Shown here piece by piece: positions 1 through 6,340 of a stretch of DNA of 6,628 nucleotides (its first letter is position 1; each line of letters begins with the position of its first letter). The stretch spans positions 1-6,628 of the forward strand of contig CALDFY010000101.1 of NCBI GenBank assembly GCA_937942115.1, written 5' to 3'. A model generated the notes under the pieces. The model was given only the letters and a program-made list of their open reading frames with translations. It was not told where the DNA came from and ran no database searches. The translations under genes were made by a program, and so were the position numbers. This DNA is from an uncultured Anaerolineae bacterium. Lineage in GTDB: Bacteria > Chloroflexota > Anaerolineae > B4-G1 > DUEL01.

Positions 1-1712
1 TCCCGGCGGCGCAGGTTGACCTCCCCATTCTGCATCTCCCGGTCGCCCACGACCAGCATATAGGGGATTTTCTCCATCTGGGCGTCCCGGATTTTGGCCT
101 GCATGCGCTCCGGGGAGTCGTTGACTTCCACCCGCAGGCCCGCCGCCTTCAGCCGCCGCGCCACCTCCCAGGCGTAGTCCCCGTGCCGGTCGGCGATGGG
201 GATGACGACAGCCTGCACCGGCGCCAGCCAGACCGGGAACGCCCCGCCGTAGTGCTCCACCATGACCCCGAAGAACCGCTCCATGCTCCCCAGCAGCGCC
301 CGGTGGACCATGTAGGGCCGCCGCTCCTGCCCGTCCCGGTCCCGGAAGGTGAGGTCAAACCGCTCCGGCACGTTGAAGTCAAACTGGATGGTCGTGCACT
401 GCCAGGCCCGGCCCAGCGCGTCCTTGATTTTGATGTCAATTTTGGGGCCGTAGAAGACAGCCTCGCCCTCCATGCGCTTGTAGGGGAGGTTCCGGGCCTC
501 CAGCGCCTTGACCAGGGACCGCTCCGCCTGTTCCCACATCTCGTCGCGGCCGGCGTACTTCTCCGGCGTCCGGGGGTCGCGCACGCTCAGTTCTATCTGG
601 TAGTCCTCAAAGCCGAAGTCCCGCAGCAGGCTCAGGCTGAAGTCCAGCACGCCCAGAATCTCGTCCTCTATCTGCTCCGGCGTGCAGAAGATGTGGGCGT
701 CGTCCTGGGTGAAGCCGCGCACCCGCAGGAGGCCGTGGAGGACGCCGCTCCGCTCAAAGCGGTAGACCGTCCCCAGTTCCGCCCAGCGCAGGGGGAGGTC
801 GCGGTAGGAGCGGGTGCGGCTCTTGTAGATGAGGATGTGGAAGGGGCAGTTCATCGGTTTCAGGTAGTACTGGACCCCCTCAATATCTATGGGCGCGTAC
901 ATATTCTCCTTGTAGAAGTTCAGGTGGCCGGAGCGCTCCCAGAGTTGGGCCCGCCCGATGTGGGGGGTGTAGACGATTTCGTAGCCGCCCTCCCGGTGTC
1001 GGGCCCGCCAGTGGTCCTCTATAATCTGGCGGATGCGGCCCCCTTTGGGGTGCCAGTAGGCCAGGCCCGCGCCGCCCTCTTCGTGGAAACTGATGAGGTC
1101 CAGTTCCTTGATGAGCCGCCGGTGGTCCCGCCGCTCCACCTCCTCCCGCCAGGCCAGATAGTCCTGCAGGTCCTCCGGTGTCTCCCAGGCGGTGCCGTAG
1201 ATGCGCTGGAGCATGGGCCGCCGCTCATCCCCCCGCCAGTACGCCCCGGCGACGCTGAGCAGTTTAACTGCGTCCGGGTTGATCTCGCGGGTATTGGCAA
1301 CGTGGGGCCCCCGGCAGAGGTCCACGAAGGGGCCGTGGCGGTAGATGGAGAGGACGGGGCGCTCTTCGGTGGGGTTGCCGTCCTCATCCACGCCGCCAGC
1401 CAGGATGCCCTCTATCAGTTCCAGTTTGTAGGGCTGGTCGGCGAAGAGGCGGCGGGCCTCGGCCTCGTCTATCTCCTGATAGACGAAGTCGTACCCTTCG
1501 GCGATGATTTCCCGCATCCGGGCCTCAATCTCCGCCAGGTCTTCCGGGGTGAGGGGACGGGGGAGGTCAAAGTCGTAGTAGAAGCCCTTCTCAATTGCCG
1601 GGCCAATGGCCAGTTTGGCCTCCGGGAATTTCTCCAGGACGGCCTGGGCCATCACGTGCGACGCAGAGTGGCGGATGCGCAGCAGGTGGTCGTTTGGCGC
1701 GTGTTCGGACAT
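1..1712 (-). CDS. thrS: Threonyl-tRNA synthetase, 3' end cut by the window, lacking the TGS domain
   Basis: Cytoplasmic class II aminoacyl-tRNA synthetase that charges tRNA-Thr with threonine and hydrolyses mischarged Ser-tRNA-Thr. Reading minus from ATG 1712, 570 codons run open to base 3; I checked the frame over most of its length. Editing (SAD) domain, about residues 10-180: HSASH at 15-19 and C133-xxx-H137 in CRGPH correspond to the HxxxH/CxxxH editing centre. Catalytic core, about 195-485: WRGDERRPMLQRIYGTAW joins the domains, the likely zinc ligands are C289 (in NCPFH), H340 (in DDAHIF) and H470 (in VHRALLGSMERF), and motif 2 is LHGLLRVRGFTQDD. The anticodon-binding domain starts near WLAPVQ (about 490) and is cut near VNLRRR. 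E. coli ThrRS (642 aa) carries about 60 residues of TGS domain before the HxxxH; here only 14 residues precede it. The start is supported by GGAGGG four bases upstream. Controlled by the T-box leader at 1765-2030. The identification is very secure. Confidence 0.97.
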   Translation of the reverse strand, partial: MSEHAPNDHLLRIRHSASHVMAQAVLEKFPEAKLAIGPAIEKGFYYDFDLPRPLTPEDLAEIEARMREIIAEGYDFVYQEIDEAEARRLFADQPYKLELIEGILAGGVDEDGNPTEERPVLSIYRHGPFVDLCRGPHVANTREINPDAVKLLSVAGAYWRGDERRPMLQRIYGTAWETPEDLQDYLAWREEVERRDHRRLIKELDLISFHEEGGAGLAYWHPKGGRIRQIIEDHWRARHREGGYEIVYTPHIGRAQLWERSGHLNFYKENMYAPIDIEGVQYYLKPMNCPFHILIYKSRTRSYRDLPLRWAELGTVYRFERSGVLHGLLRVRGFTQDDAHIFCTPEQIEDEILGVLDFSLSLLRDFGFEDYQIELSVRDPRTPEKYAGRDEMWEQAERSLVKALEARNLPYKRMEGEAVFYGPKIDIKIKDALGRAWQCTTIQFDFNVPERFDLTFRDRDGQERRPYMVHRALLGSMERFFGVMVEHYGGAFPVWLAPVQAVVIPIADRHGDYAWEVARRLKAAGLRVEVNDSPERMQAKIRDAQMEKIPYMLVVGDREMQNGEVNLRRR

Positions 1713-1716
1713 TTTT

Positions 1717-1722
1717 CCCTCC
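1717..1722 (-). promoter_or_regulatory. thrS ribosome binding site
   Basis: GGAGGG on the minus strand ends four bases before ATG 1712. An in-frame ATG at 1724 overlaps this site and has no purine-rich stretch upstream, so 1712 is the better start. This matters because it fixes the protein as lacking a TGS domain. Confidence 0.8.
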
Positions 1723-1730
1723 ATATGCAA

Positions 1731-1748
1731 AGGATACAAGGATACAGG
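1731..1748. repeat. Tandem 8-bp direct repeat in the thrS 5' UTR
   Basis: AGGATACA occurs twice back to back on the plus strand (1731-1738 and 1739-1746), followed by GG. In the thrS transcript this reads TGTATCCT twice, between the attenuator and the ribosome binding site. No function is evident; it may be slippage or a small dispersed repeat. Confidence 0.7.
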
Positions 1749-1764
1749 TAGACAAGGGCTAATG

Positions 1765-1800
1765 AAAAAACCCCCGCGCCCTGGGGCGCGGGGGTTTTTT
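1765..1800 (-). terminator. Intrinsic terminator (attenuator) of the thrS T-box leader
   Basis: A perfect 10-bp GC stem (CCCCCGCGCC at 1771-1780, GGCGCGGGGG at 1785-1794) with a 4-nt loop is flanked by A6 (1765-1770) and T6 (1795-1800). On the minus strand it is followed by a U6 tract, a textbook intrinsic terminator about 50 nt before the thrS start. Its 5' arm on the minus strand is also needed for the antiterminator: CCCCGC pairs with GTGGGG and CCCAGG with CCTGGG. The two structures are therefore mutually exclusive. It is symmetric, so it could also stop plus-strand transcription. Confidence 0.93.
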
Positions 1801-1805
1801 CCCCA

Positions 1806-1818
1806 CGTGGTTCCACCC
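1806..1818 (-). promoter_or_regulatory. T-box core of the antiterminator
   Basis: The minus strand reads GGGTGGAACCACG, matching the T-box consensus GGGTGGNACCGCG except for A instead of G near the end. The TGGAACC bulge pairs with the free NCCA end of uncharged tRNA; the tRNA discriminator would be U for perfect pairing to the variable A (inferred). Confidence 0.92.
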
Positions 1819-2036
1819 AGGTTCGGTCGGCGCAAAGGGAGGCCGACCGCCCTCTGAGGCTGTAACGGGCCTGCCCGGAGCCCTATACTCGGGGAGAATC
1901 CCTTTCCAGGGCCCGCTCCCGGGGGGTTTTCCCGACCGTCCGGCGGGAGGGCTCTCAGCCGCCGACCCTCCCTCTCTGAAGCCTTCGCAGGCCGGTACTC
2001 GTCCCGGTCCACGCGTTCGGATGTCTGTTTACTACT

Positions 2037-2064
2037 ATTATAGCCAGTTTGGGGAGATTGTCAA
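2037..2064 (-). promoter_or_regulatory. Consensus sigma-70-type promoter for the thrS leader
   Basis: The minus strand has a perfect -35 TTGACA (2064-2059), a 16-bp spacer and a perfect -10 TATAAT (2042-2037). The predicted transcript start is near 2030, giving a leader of roughly 318 nt before the thrS ATG. The -35 box lies only six bases after the livF stop codon, so thrS has its own strong promoter directly behind the liv operon. Such a strong promoter suits an attenuation-controlled gene, where regulation acts after initiation. Confidence 0.9.
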
Positions 2065-2070
2065 GCGGCC

Positions 2071-2784
2071 TTAATCGCCGCCCAGGTAGGCCTCCCGGAC
2101 GCGGGGGTTATCCCGCAGTTCTGCCGCCGTTCCCTCCATCTGGATGACGCCTGTCTCCAGCACGTAGCCCCGATGGGCTACCGAGAGGGCCATGTGGGCG
2201 TTCTGCTCCACCAGCAGGATGGTGACCCCCTCCTGGTTGATCCGCTGGATGATGTTGAAGATTTCCTCCACCAGAATCGGTGCCAGTCCCATAGACGGCT
2301 CATCCATCAGCAACAGGCGGGGTTTGGCCATCAGGGCGCGGGCCACCGCCAGCATCTGCTGCTCCCCACCGGAAAGGGTGCCGCCCAGCTGCTCCGCCCG
2401 TTCCCGCAGGCGGGGGAAAATGCTGAAGACGAACTCCATGCTTTCCTCAATCTCCCGCTTGTCCCGCCGGGTGAAGGCTCCCATTTCCAGATTTTCCCGC
2501 ACTGTCAGGGGGGCGAAAATCTTGCGTCCCTCCGGCACCTGGACGATACCCATCCGCACAACCTGGTCAGCGCTCATGTTGGTGATGTCTGTCCCGTCGT
2601 AGACGATTCGCCCCCGGTCCGCCAGGAGGAGGCCGGAGATAGTGCGCAGGGTGGTGGACTTCCCGGCCCCGTTGGCGCCGATCAGGGTGACGATTTCCCC
2701 TTTCTCCACATGGAACGAGATGCCGTGCAGGGCCCGAATCGCTCCGTAGGAGACATGCAGATTTTCCACGCTCAAAAGTGCCAT
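2071..2784 (-). CDS. livF: Branched-chain amino acid-type ABC transporter ATP-binding protein LivF
   Basis: One of the two cytoplasmic ATPases that drive a LivHMGF-type importer. It has 237 residues, the same length as E. coli LivF. Motifs: A-loop Tyr13, Walker A GANGAGKST (36-44), Q-loop Gln82 followed by PEGRKIF, signature LSGGE (137-141), Walker B LLLMDE (157-162), D-loop region SMGLAP. The switch position reads VEQNA, with Gln194 where most ABC ATPases have His; this is normal for LivF and separates it from LivG. The frame extends upstream to 2829 but that would overlap livG; ATG 2784 has AGGAGG five bases upstream and gives MALLSVENLHVSYG, where the family normally starts. It is the last gene of the operon and no terminator follows before the thrS promoter. 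Substrate specificity cannot be read from this subunit. Confidence 0.96.
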   Translation of the reverse strand: MALLSVENLHVSYGAIRALHGISFHVEKGEIVTLIGANGAGKSTTLRTISGLLLADRGRIVYDGTDITNMSADQVVRMGIVQVPEGRKIFAPLTVRENLEMGAFTRRDKREIEESMEFVFSIFPRLRERAEQLGGTLSGGEQQMLAVARALMAKPRLLLMDEPSMGLAPILVEEIFNIIQRINQEGVTILLVEQNAHMALSVAHRGYVLETGVIQMEGTAAELRDNPRVREAYLGGD

Positions 2785-2789
2785 CGCGT

Positions 2790-2795
2790 CCTCCT
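2790..2795 (-). promoter_or_regulatory. livF ribosome binding site overlapping the livG stop
   Basis: AGGAGG on the minus strand is five bases before ATG 2784. Its first base is the last base of the livG TGA stop (2797-2795). Ribosomes finishing livG therefore stop on the livF initiation site, which suggests translational coupling and sets the livF start. Confidence 0.85.
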
Positions 2796-3610
2796 CAGCG
2801 AATGGCCTGACGGCCCAGATATGCCTCAATCACCTGCGGGTTGCCCCGCACTTCCTCCGGCTTCCCCCGGGCGATAATCTCGCCGAAGTCCATCACCGTA
2901 ATCCACTCGCAGATGTTCATCACCAGCCGCATCCGGTGCTCCACCAGGAAAATGGTCAACTGGAATCGGTCCCGGATGAAGTGGATCAGTTCCATCAACT
3001 GGTCAATCTCCTGCGGGTTCATCCCTGCCGCGGGCTCGTCCAGGAGCAGGAGTCGGGGTTGGGTCGCCAGTGCGCGGGCAATCTCCAGCCGCCGCTGGAG
3101 GCCATAGGGGAGGCTCCCGGCGATGTCGTTCTGGCGGTCCGCCAGCCCGAAAATCTCCAAAAACTCCTGGCTCCGTTCAATCATTGCCTTTTCCCGCTCT
3201 CGGTACCGGCGGGAACGGAAAATAGAATCGGCCAGCCCATATCCGGCATGGGGATGGTAGGCAATGAGCACGTTATCCAGGACGGTCAGGTTGGCGAAGA
3301 GGCGGATGTTCTGGAATGTGCGGGCGATGCCCATCTGGATGATCTCGTGGGAGGGGAGGCCGACCAGTTGAGCGCCCTCGTAGCGGATGCTTCCCGCCGT
3401 CGGCCGATAGACGCCGGTGATGAGGTTAAAGACGGTGGTCTTCCCGGCGCCATTGGGGCCGATGAGCCCCACCAGTTCCCCCTCTTTGATGGTGACCGAG
3501 AAGTCGTGGACGGCCCGCAGGCTGTCAAAGTAGTGGGTCAACCCCTCAATCTCCAGGATGACGGGCCGGGCTTCCACTTCCGGACTGAGGTTTTCGGGCC
3601 GTCCTTTCAT
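2795..3610 (-). CDS. livG: Branched-chain amino acid-type ABC transporter ATP-binding protein LivG
   Basis: Partner ATPase to LivF on the inner face of the membrane. It has 271 residues, slightly longer than typical LivG (about 255) because of a polar N-terminal tail of some 16 residues before VILEIEGLTHYF. Motifs: Walker A GPNGAGKTT (51-59), Q-loop ARTFQN with Gln100, Walker B LLLLDEP (187-193), the LivG-typical AAGMNPQE (194-201), and switch His224 in VEHRM. The ABC signature reads LPYGLQ (167-172) instead of LSGGQ; LivG proteins commonly have L-S/P-Y-G-Q-Q here, so this is a mild family variant rather than a defect. The start ATG overlaps the livM stop as ATGA and is preceded by GGAGGT with six bases spacing, so the pair is probably translationally coupled. 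The identification is secure; the substrate is not determined. Confidence 0.96.
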   Translation of the reverse strand: MKGRPENLSPEVEARPVILEIEGLTHYFDSLRAVHDFSVTIKEGELVGLIGPNGAGKTTVFNLITGVYRPTAGSIRYEGAQLVGLPSHEIIQMGIARTFQNIRLFANLTVLDNVLIAYHPHAGYGLADSIFRSRRYREREKAMIERSQEFLEIFGLADRQNDIAGSLPYGLQRRLEIARALATQPRLLLLDEPAAGMNPQEIDQLMELIHFIRDRFQLTIFLVEHRMRLVMNICEWITVMDFGEIIARGKPEEVRGNPQVIEAYLGRQAIR

Positions 3611-4878
3611 ACTGCCACCTCCCCGGCTTCAGGGATGGGTTTCGGGGCCGGCGGGGACTCCTTCACCCGGGGTGGGGGCAGGGGGCGGCGCAGAAAGGCG
3701 ATTTCGTATCGCCCCATCAGCCCCTGGGGACGCAGGAGCATCATCAGGAGCAGAACCAGCGGGTAGACCACGAACCGCCAGGTCTCAAAACCCTCCGGCA
3801 GGTAGAGCCGCAGCAGGCCTTCCAGGAGGAAAATCCAGAAAAAGCCCGTGATGATGGTGCCGGTCATGCTCCCCAGTCCGCCGAAGACGATGATGATGAG
3901 CGGGTTAAAGGATGGAAGAAAGCCGAACATTGTGGGATGGAGGAAGGCCATATCATGGGCGCGGATGCCTCCGGCCAGGCCGGCGAAGACGCTGCCGATG
4001 ACGAAGGCCAGGATTTTCTGGGAGGCCGTATCTATCCCGACCAGTTCCGCCGCCCGCTCATCCTCTCGTACGGAGAGAATGGCTCGCCCGGTAGAGGAGT
4101 GGAGGAGGTTCCGCATCACCAGTACAACGGCCATAAAGGTGAAAAACACCCACGGCCATGTGGTCCACTTGGGGATGCCGACCATCCCGCGTGCCCCCTT
4201 CATCTCCGGGAAGGGGAGAAGGGTATCGGTGTTATCCAGGAGGACTTTGACAATGATGGTGAATCCCAGCGTGGCGATGCCGAAGTAGTCCGAGCCCAGT
4301 TCCAGCACCGGGATGCCGAAGAGATAACTGATGATACCCGCCAGTGTGGCGCCTCCGACCAGGGCCAGGAAGAAGACAATCTGCTGGCTCAGTCCTGAGG
4401 GCAGGGCGTTGAGCGCGGTGTAGACCGATTTCCCGATGGCCGGATTGACAAACCGTACCGCCAGGAAGAACCCGAGAACGGCGGCCAGGAAGTGAAACAG
4501 GAATTTGGCCAATGTGGCGACGCCGTAGAAGCGGCGGAGAAACGCGCTGACCCCCAGCATAAAGACCAGCGCCAGCACGGAGCCGAAAATCACCACGACC
4601 AGCGCCGACGGATCGTTGCGCACCCAGCGGTAGGTGATGTCGGCGGAGGCATAGGCTCCGATGGCATAGAAGCCGAATTGTCCCAGGGAGAACTGGCCAT
4701 TGAAGCCGTAGATGAGGTTGAGCCCCAGGCTGACCATCGTGATGGCCGCGCCCCAGAAGATAATGCCTTGCCAGTAGGCATTGAGAACACCCACACTGAT
4801 CAGGGCCTGGACCAAAATAAAGACCAGCCCGGCGCCCAGGATAAAGGTGAAGTTCGTATTCCGCAAGAGTTGCCGCAT
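3607..4878 (-). CDS. livM: Branched-chain amino acid-type ABC transporter permease LivM, with an internal insertion
   Basis: Integral membrane subunit that pairs with LivH to form the channel. It has 423 residues. Family landmarks: SLGLNLIYGFNGQFSLGQFG (about 50-69) and GAYASA; LGSDYFGIATLGF (194-206); the EAA-like cytoplasmic loop GRAILSVREDERAAELVGID (264-283), which contacts an ATPase; and the C-terminal LLRPQGL (381-387). Most LivM proteins go from GAYASA to the GLPVLxLxGxYxAIxTLxF region within about 40 residues. Here an additional segment of some 70 residues (about 90-165) contains two hydrophobic stretches (about 92-112 and 123-145), probably two more membrane helices. The last 35 residues form a proline-rich, charged tail, probably cytoplasmic. 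The start has GAGGAGG ending four bases upstream. It follows livH by 24 nt and overlaps livG. Confidence 0.94.
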   Translation of the reverse strand: MRQLLRNTNFTFILGAGLVFILVQALISVGVLNAYWQGIIFWGAAITMVSLGLNLIYGFNGQFSLGQFGFYAIGAYASADITYRWVRNDPSALVVVIFGSVLALVFMLGVSAFLRRFYGVATLAKFLFHFLAAVLGFFLAVRFVNPAIGKSVYTALNALPSGLSQQIVFFLALVGGATLAGIISYLFGIPVLELGSDYFGIATLGFTIIVKVLLDNTDTLLPFPEMKGARGMVGIPKWTTWPWVFFTFMAVVLVMRNLLHSSTGRAILSVREDERAAELVGIDTASQKILAFVIGSVFAGLAGGIRAHDMAFLHPTMFGFLPSFNPLIIIVFGGLGSMTGTIITGFFWIFLLEGLLRLYLPEGFETWRFVVYPLVLLLMMLLRPQGLMGRYEIAFLRRPLPPPRVKESPPAPKPIPEAGEVAV

Positions 4879-4902
4879 CTTGCCTCCTCAGGAGAGTCCC
4901 CG

Positions 4903-6207
4903 TTACACCTTCTCGCCCGGCGCTTCGCCGAAGATCCCCTGCGGCCGGATCAGCAGGACGATGATGAGCAGCGAGAACGCGACGGCATCCCGCATCGGCG
5001 AGGAGATAAACCCGGCGCTGAGGACTTCCACCAGTCCCATAATCAAGGCGCCGACAAAGGCGCCCGGAATGCTGCCGATGCCACCGATGACGGCGGAGAC
5101 AAAGGCCTTGAGGCCGGGGATGATGCCCATCAGGTGGTGGATACGGTTGTAGGCGGTGGCATAGAGCACACCGCCCGCCCCCGCCAGGCTGCCTGCCAGA
5201 GCAAAAGTGGCCGCAATGACCATATCCACGTTGATGCCCATCAGCCGGGAGGTCGGCTTGTCGTAGGCGGAGGCCCTCATCGCTTTGCCGATCCGGGTGT
5301 ATCGGACGATGTACTGGAGAATTACCAGCAGGATGACCGAAATGCCCATAATGATAAGCATGGCGTTGGAGGCGGTCAACTCAAAGTGAGTACGGATCAT
5401 CCGGGGGGCCAGCAGGATGATGGTGAGCGCCACTCCCAGAAACCCACCGAAGAGCATGCCGAATTGCAGGAGCGGATTCCTCTGCCAGGCCTGCGCTCGC
5501 AGGTTCCCCCGACGCCCGAGTACTCTCAAAAGCCCGTATATGATCGCAGAAACCGCGAACCCTCCCCAGAGAACGGCGACCCAGAGGGGAGGAATAACCT
5601 CGGCGCTCACGGAATACACCGCAAACGGACGCGGGTAGGTGATGTAGTTGTTGGTGAAAACGAAGGGTAACCCGCCGAAGTATTCCAGGAAGAAGGAAAC
5701 ACCGATGGCTATGATGAGCGCTGCAATGCGGGGCATGGCCCGGAGAGGACGGTAGGCAAATCGCTCCATCGTGACAGCCAGCAGGGAACAGGTCAGCATA
5801 GAGACCAGGATGACGCTCACTGTCCCGATGACCATCGCGGCCGTCGGATTCATTCCGGGCCAGACCATCAGGGGCCACTGGTGCAGGTTCAGGAGGGAGA
5901 TGGAAAAGTAACTGACAAAGGCACCCACCATGAAGACATCGCCGTGGGCGAAATTGATCAGTTTCACGATGCCGTAGACCATTGTGTAGCCCAGGGCGAT
6001 CAGGGCATAGATGAAGCCCAACTGGAGGCCGTTGAGGACCTGCTGGAAGAAGACGCCGAGGTTGGCTGCGGCCGCGCGGCCGATGACGTAGAGCACCAGA
6101 ACACCGGCCAGGGCAAAGATAACCTGGCTGATCCGGTTCAAGATCACCCCGTTGCGTCGGCGGAGCATTCTCTGTTCCATTCGCCGGGCTTCTATACTGA
6201 TACTCAT
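4903..6207 (-). CDS. livH: Branched-chain amino acid-type ABC transporter permease LivH, with N-terminal and internal extensions
   Basis: Integral membrane partner of LivM. It has 434 residues from ATG 6207, against about 290-310 for typical LivH. Landmarks: GLQLGFIYALIALGYTMVYG (60-79) and INFAHGDVFMVGAF (84-97); the EAA-like loop RIGKAMRASAYDKPTSRLMGI (from 305); GVLYA; IPGLKAFVSAVIGGIGSIPG (from 363); and C-terminal RPQGIFGE. Extra sequence: a basic N-terminus (1-20) with one helix (about 28-43), and roughly 70 residues (about 205-278) with two hydrophobic stretches (207-227, 250-267) around a basic linker, placed just before the helix leading to the EAA loop. The frame is open to 6300, but the first 31 residues are low-complexity and unlike the family. 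ATG 6207 has a G-rich AGGGGGTGG upstream, moderate as a ribosome binding site; MEQ at residue 10 is a less likely start. First gene of the operon in view; no binding-protein gene precedes it here. Confidence 0.94.
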   Translation of the reverse strand: MSISIEARRMEQRMLRRRNGVILNRISQVIFALAGVLVLYVIGRAAAANLGVFFQQVLNGLQLGFIYALIALGYTMVYGIVKLINFAHGDVFMVGAFVSYFSISLLNLHQWPLMVWPGMNPTAAMVIGTVSVILVSMLTCSLLAVTMERFAYRPLRAMPRIAALIIAIGVSFFLEYFGGLPFVFTNNYITYPRPFAVYSVSAEVIPPLWVAVLWGGFAVSAIIYGLLRVLGRRGNLRAQAWQRNPLLQFGMLFGGFLGVALTIILLAPRMIRTHFELTASNAMLIIMGISVILLVILQYIVRYTRIGKAMRASAYDKPTSRLMGINVDMVIAATFALAGSLAGAGGVLYATAYNRIHHLMGIIPGLKAFVSAVIGGIGSIPGAFVGALIMGLVEVLSAGFISSPMRDAVAFSLLIIVLLIRPQGIFGEAPGEKV

Positions 6208-6240
6208 TCCACCCCCTGATGTAATCACTGGGTTGTCTTG

Positions 6241-6269
6241 GTTACCTACCTGGTAACGACCTACTTGGT
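6241..6269. promoter_or_regulatory. Operator-like dyad and direct repeats upstream of livH
   Basis: GTTACC-TACCT-GGTAAC (6241-6257) is a perfect 6-bp dyad with a 5-bp spacer. Within it ACCTACCTGGT (6244-6254) recurs with one mismatch as ACCTACTTGGT (6259-6269), a period of 15 bp. Each copy is itself an ACC-N5-GGT dyad. The cluster lies 34-62 bp upstream of the livH ATG, where a transcription factor could control the operon or where a leader RNA could fold. The repeats are seen directly; the regulatory role and the factor are inferred. I could not find a convincing -10/-35 pair beside it. Confidence 0.5.
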
Positions 6270-6340
6270 GGTTGGGACGCCCGTCTCTGCCCGCCGCCAA
6301 GTAAGCGGTTCGTCCAGTTTAACTTCTGGGTTGACGCCGA

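Larger units (their letters stand above)
1765..2030 (-). ncRNA. T-box riboswitch (tRNA-Thr-sensing leader) of thrS
   Basis: A cis-acting leader RNA that binds uncharged tRNA and, when bound, forms an antiterminator permitting thrS transcription. Visible in transcript order: GACGAGTAC (2003-1995) resembles the 5' side of the Stem I specifier loop; AGAGAG (1977-1972) runs into a GGGAGGG/CCCTCCC hairpin (1972-1966 with 1951-1945) whose loop contains GGCTGAGAG, the Stem I distal landmark; a perfect 8-bp Stem III (1849-1842 with 1831-1824); then the T-box core GGGTGGAACCACG (1818-1806, bulge TGGAACC at 1815-1809); then the terminator. The antiterminator pairs CCTGGG with CCCAGG and GTGGGG with CCCCGC. 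ACCGGCC (1996-1990) pairs with GGACGGT (1941-1935) with one mismatch. Beyond it, the only threonine codon in the next 3' strand is ACC (1927-1925), a tentative specifier. The class is secure; the exact specifier is not. Confidence 0.93.

Noticed and set aside
183..1751. A 522-codon open frame on the plus strand opposite thrS
   Set aside because: It is antisense to a gene with clear ThrRS motifs along its whole length, has no recognisable domain, and extends into the T-box terminator. Long antisense frames are expected in GC-rich coding DNA.
2785..2829. A 15-residue upstream extension of livF to an ATG at 2829
   Set aside because: It would overlap livG, lacks family similarity, and the ATG at 2784 has an AGGAGG site at the right distance.
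3094..3112. Degenerate ABC signature LPYGLQ in LivG as a sign of an inactive ATPase
   Set aside because: LivG family members often have L-S/P-Y-G-Q-Q at this position, and Walker A, Walker B, Q-loop and switch His are intact.
4492..5670. A 392-codon open frame on the plus strand across livM and livH
   Set aside because: It spans the boundary of two clearly conserved permease genes on the other strand, and its His/Asp/Gln/Gly-rich composition is the typical antisense shadow of hydrophobic membrane protein genes.
6208..6300. A 31-residue upstream extension of livH to an ATG at 6300
   Set aside because: The added residues are encoded by the operator-like repeats and are unlike LivH. The start at 6207 leaves a reasonable N-terminus and has a G-rich ribosome binding site.
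6211..6340. A sigma-70 promoter for livH
   Set aside because: Candidate elements such as TTAAAC or TTACAT on the minus strand lack a matching -35 box at 16-18 bp, so none is better than chance. The promoter may lie beyond the window, upstream of a binding-protein gene.
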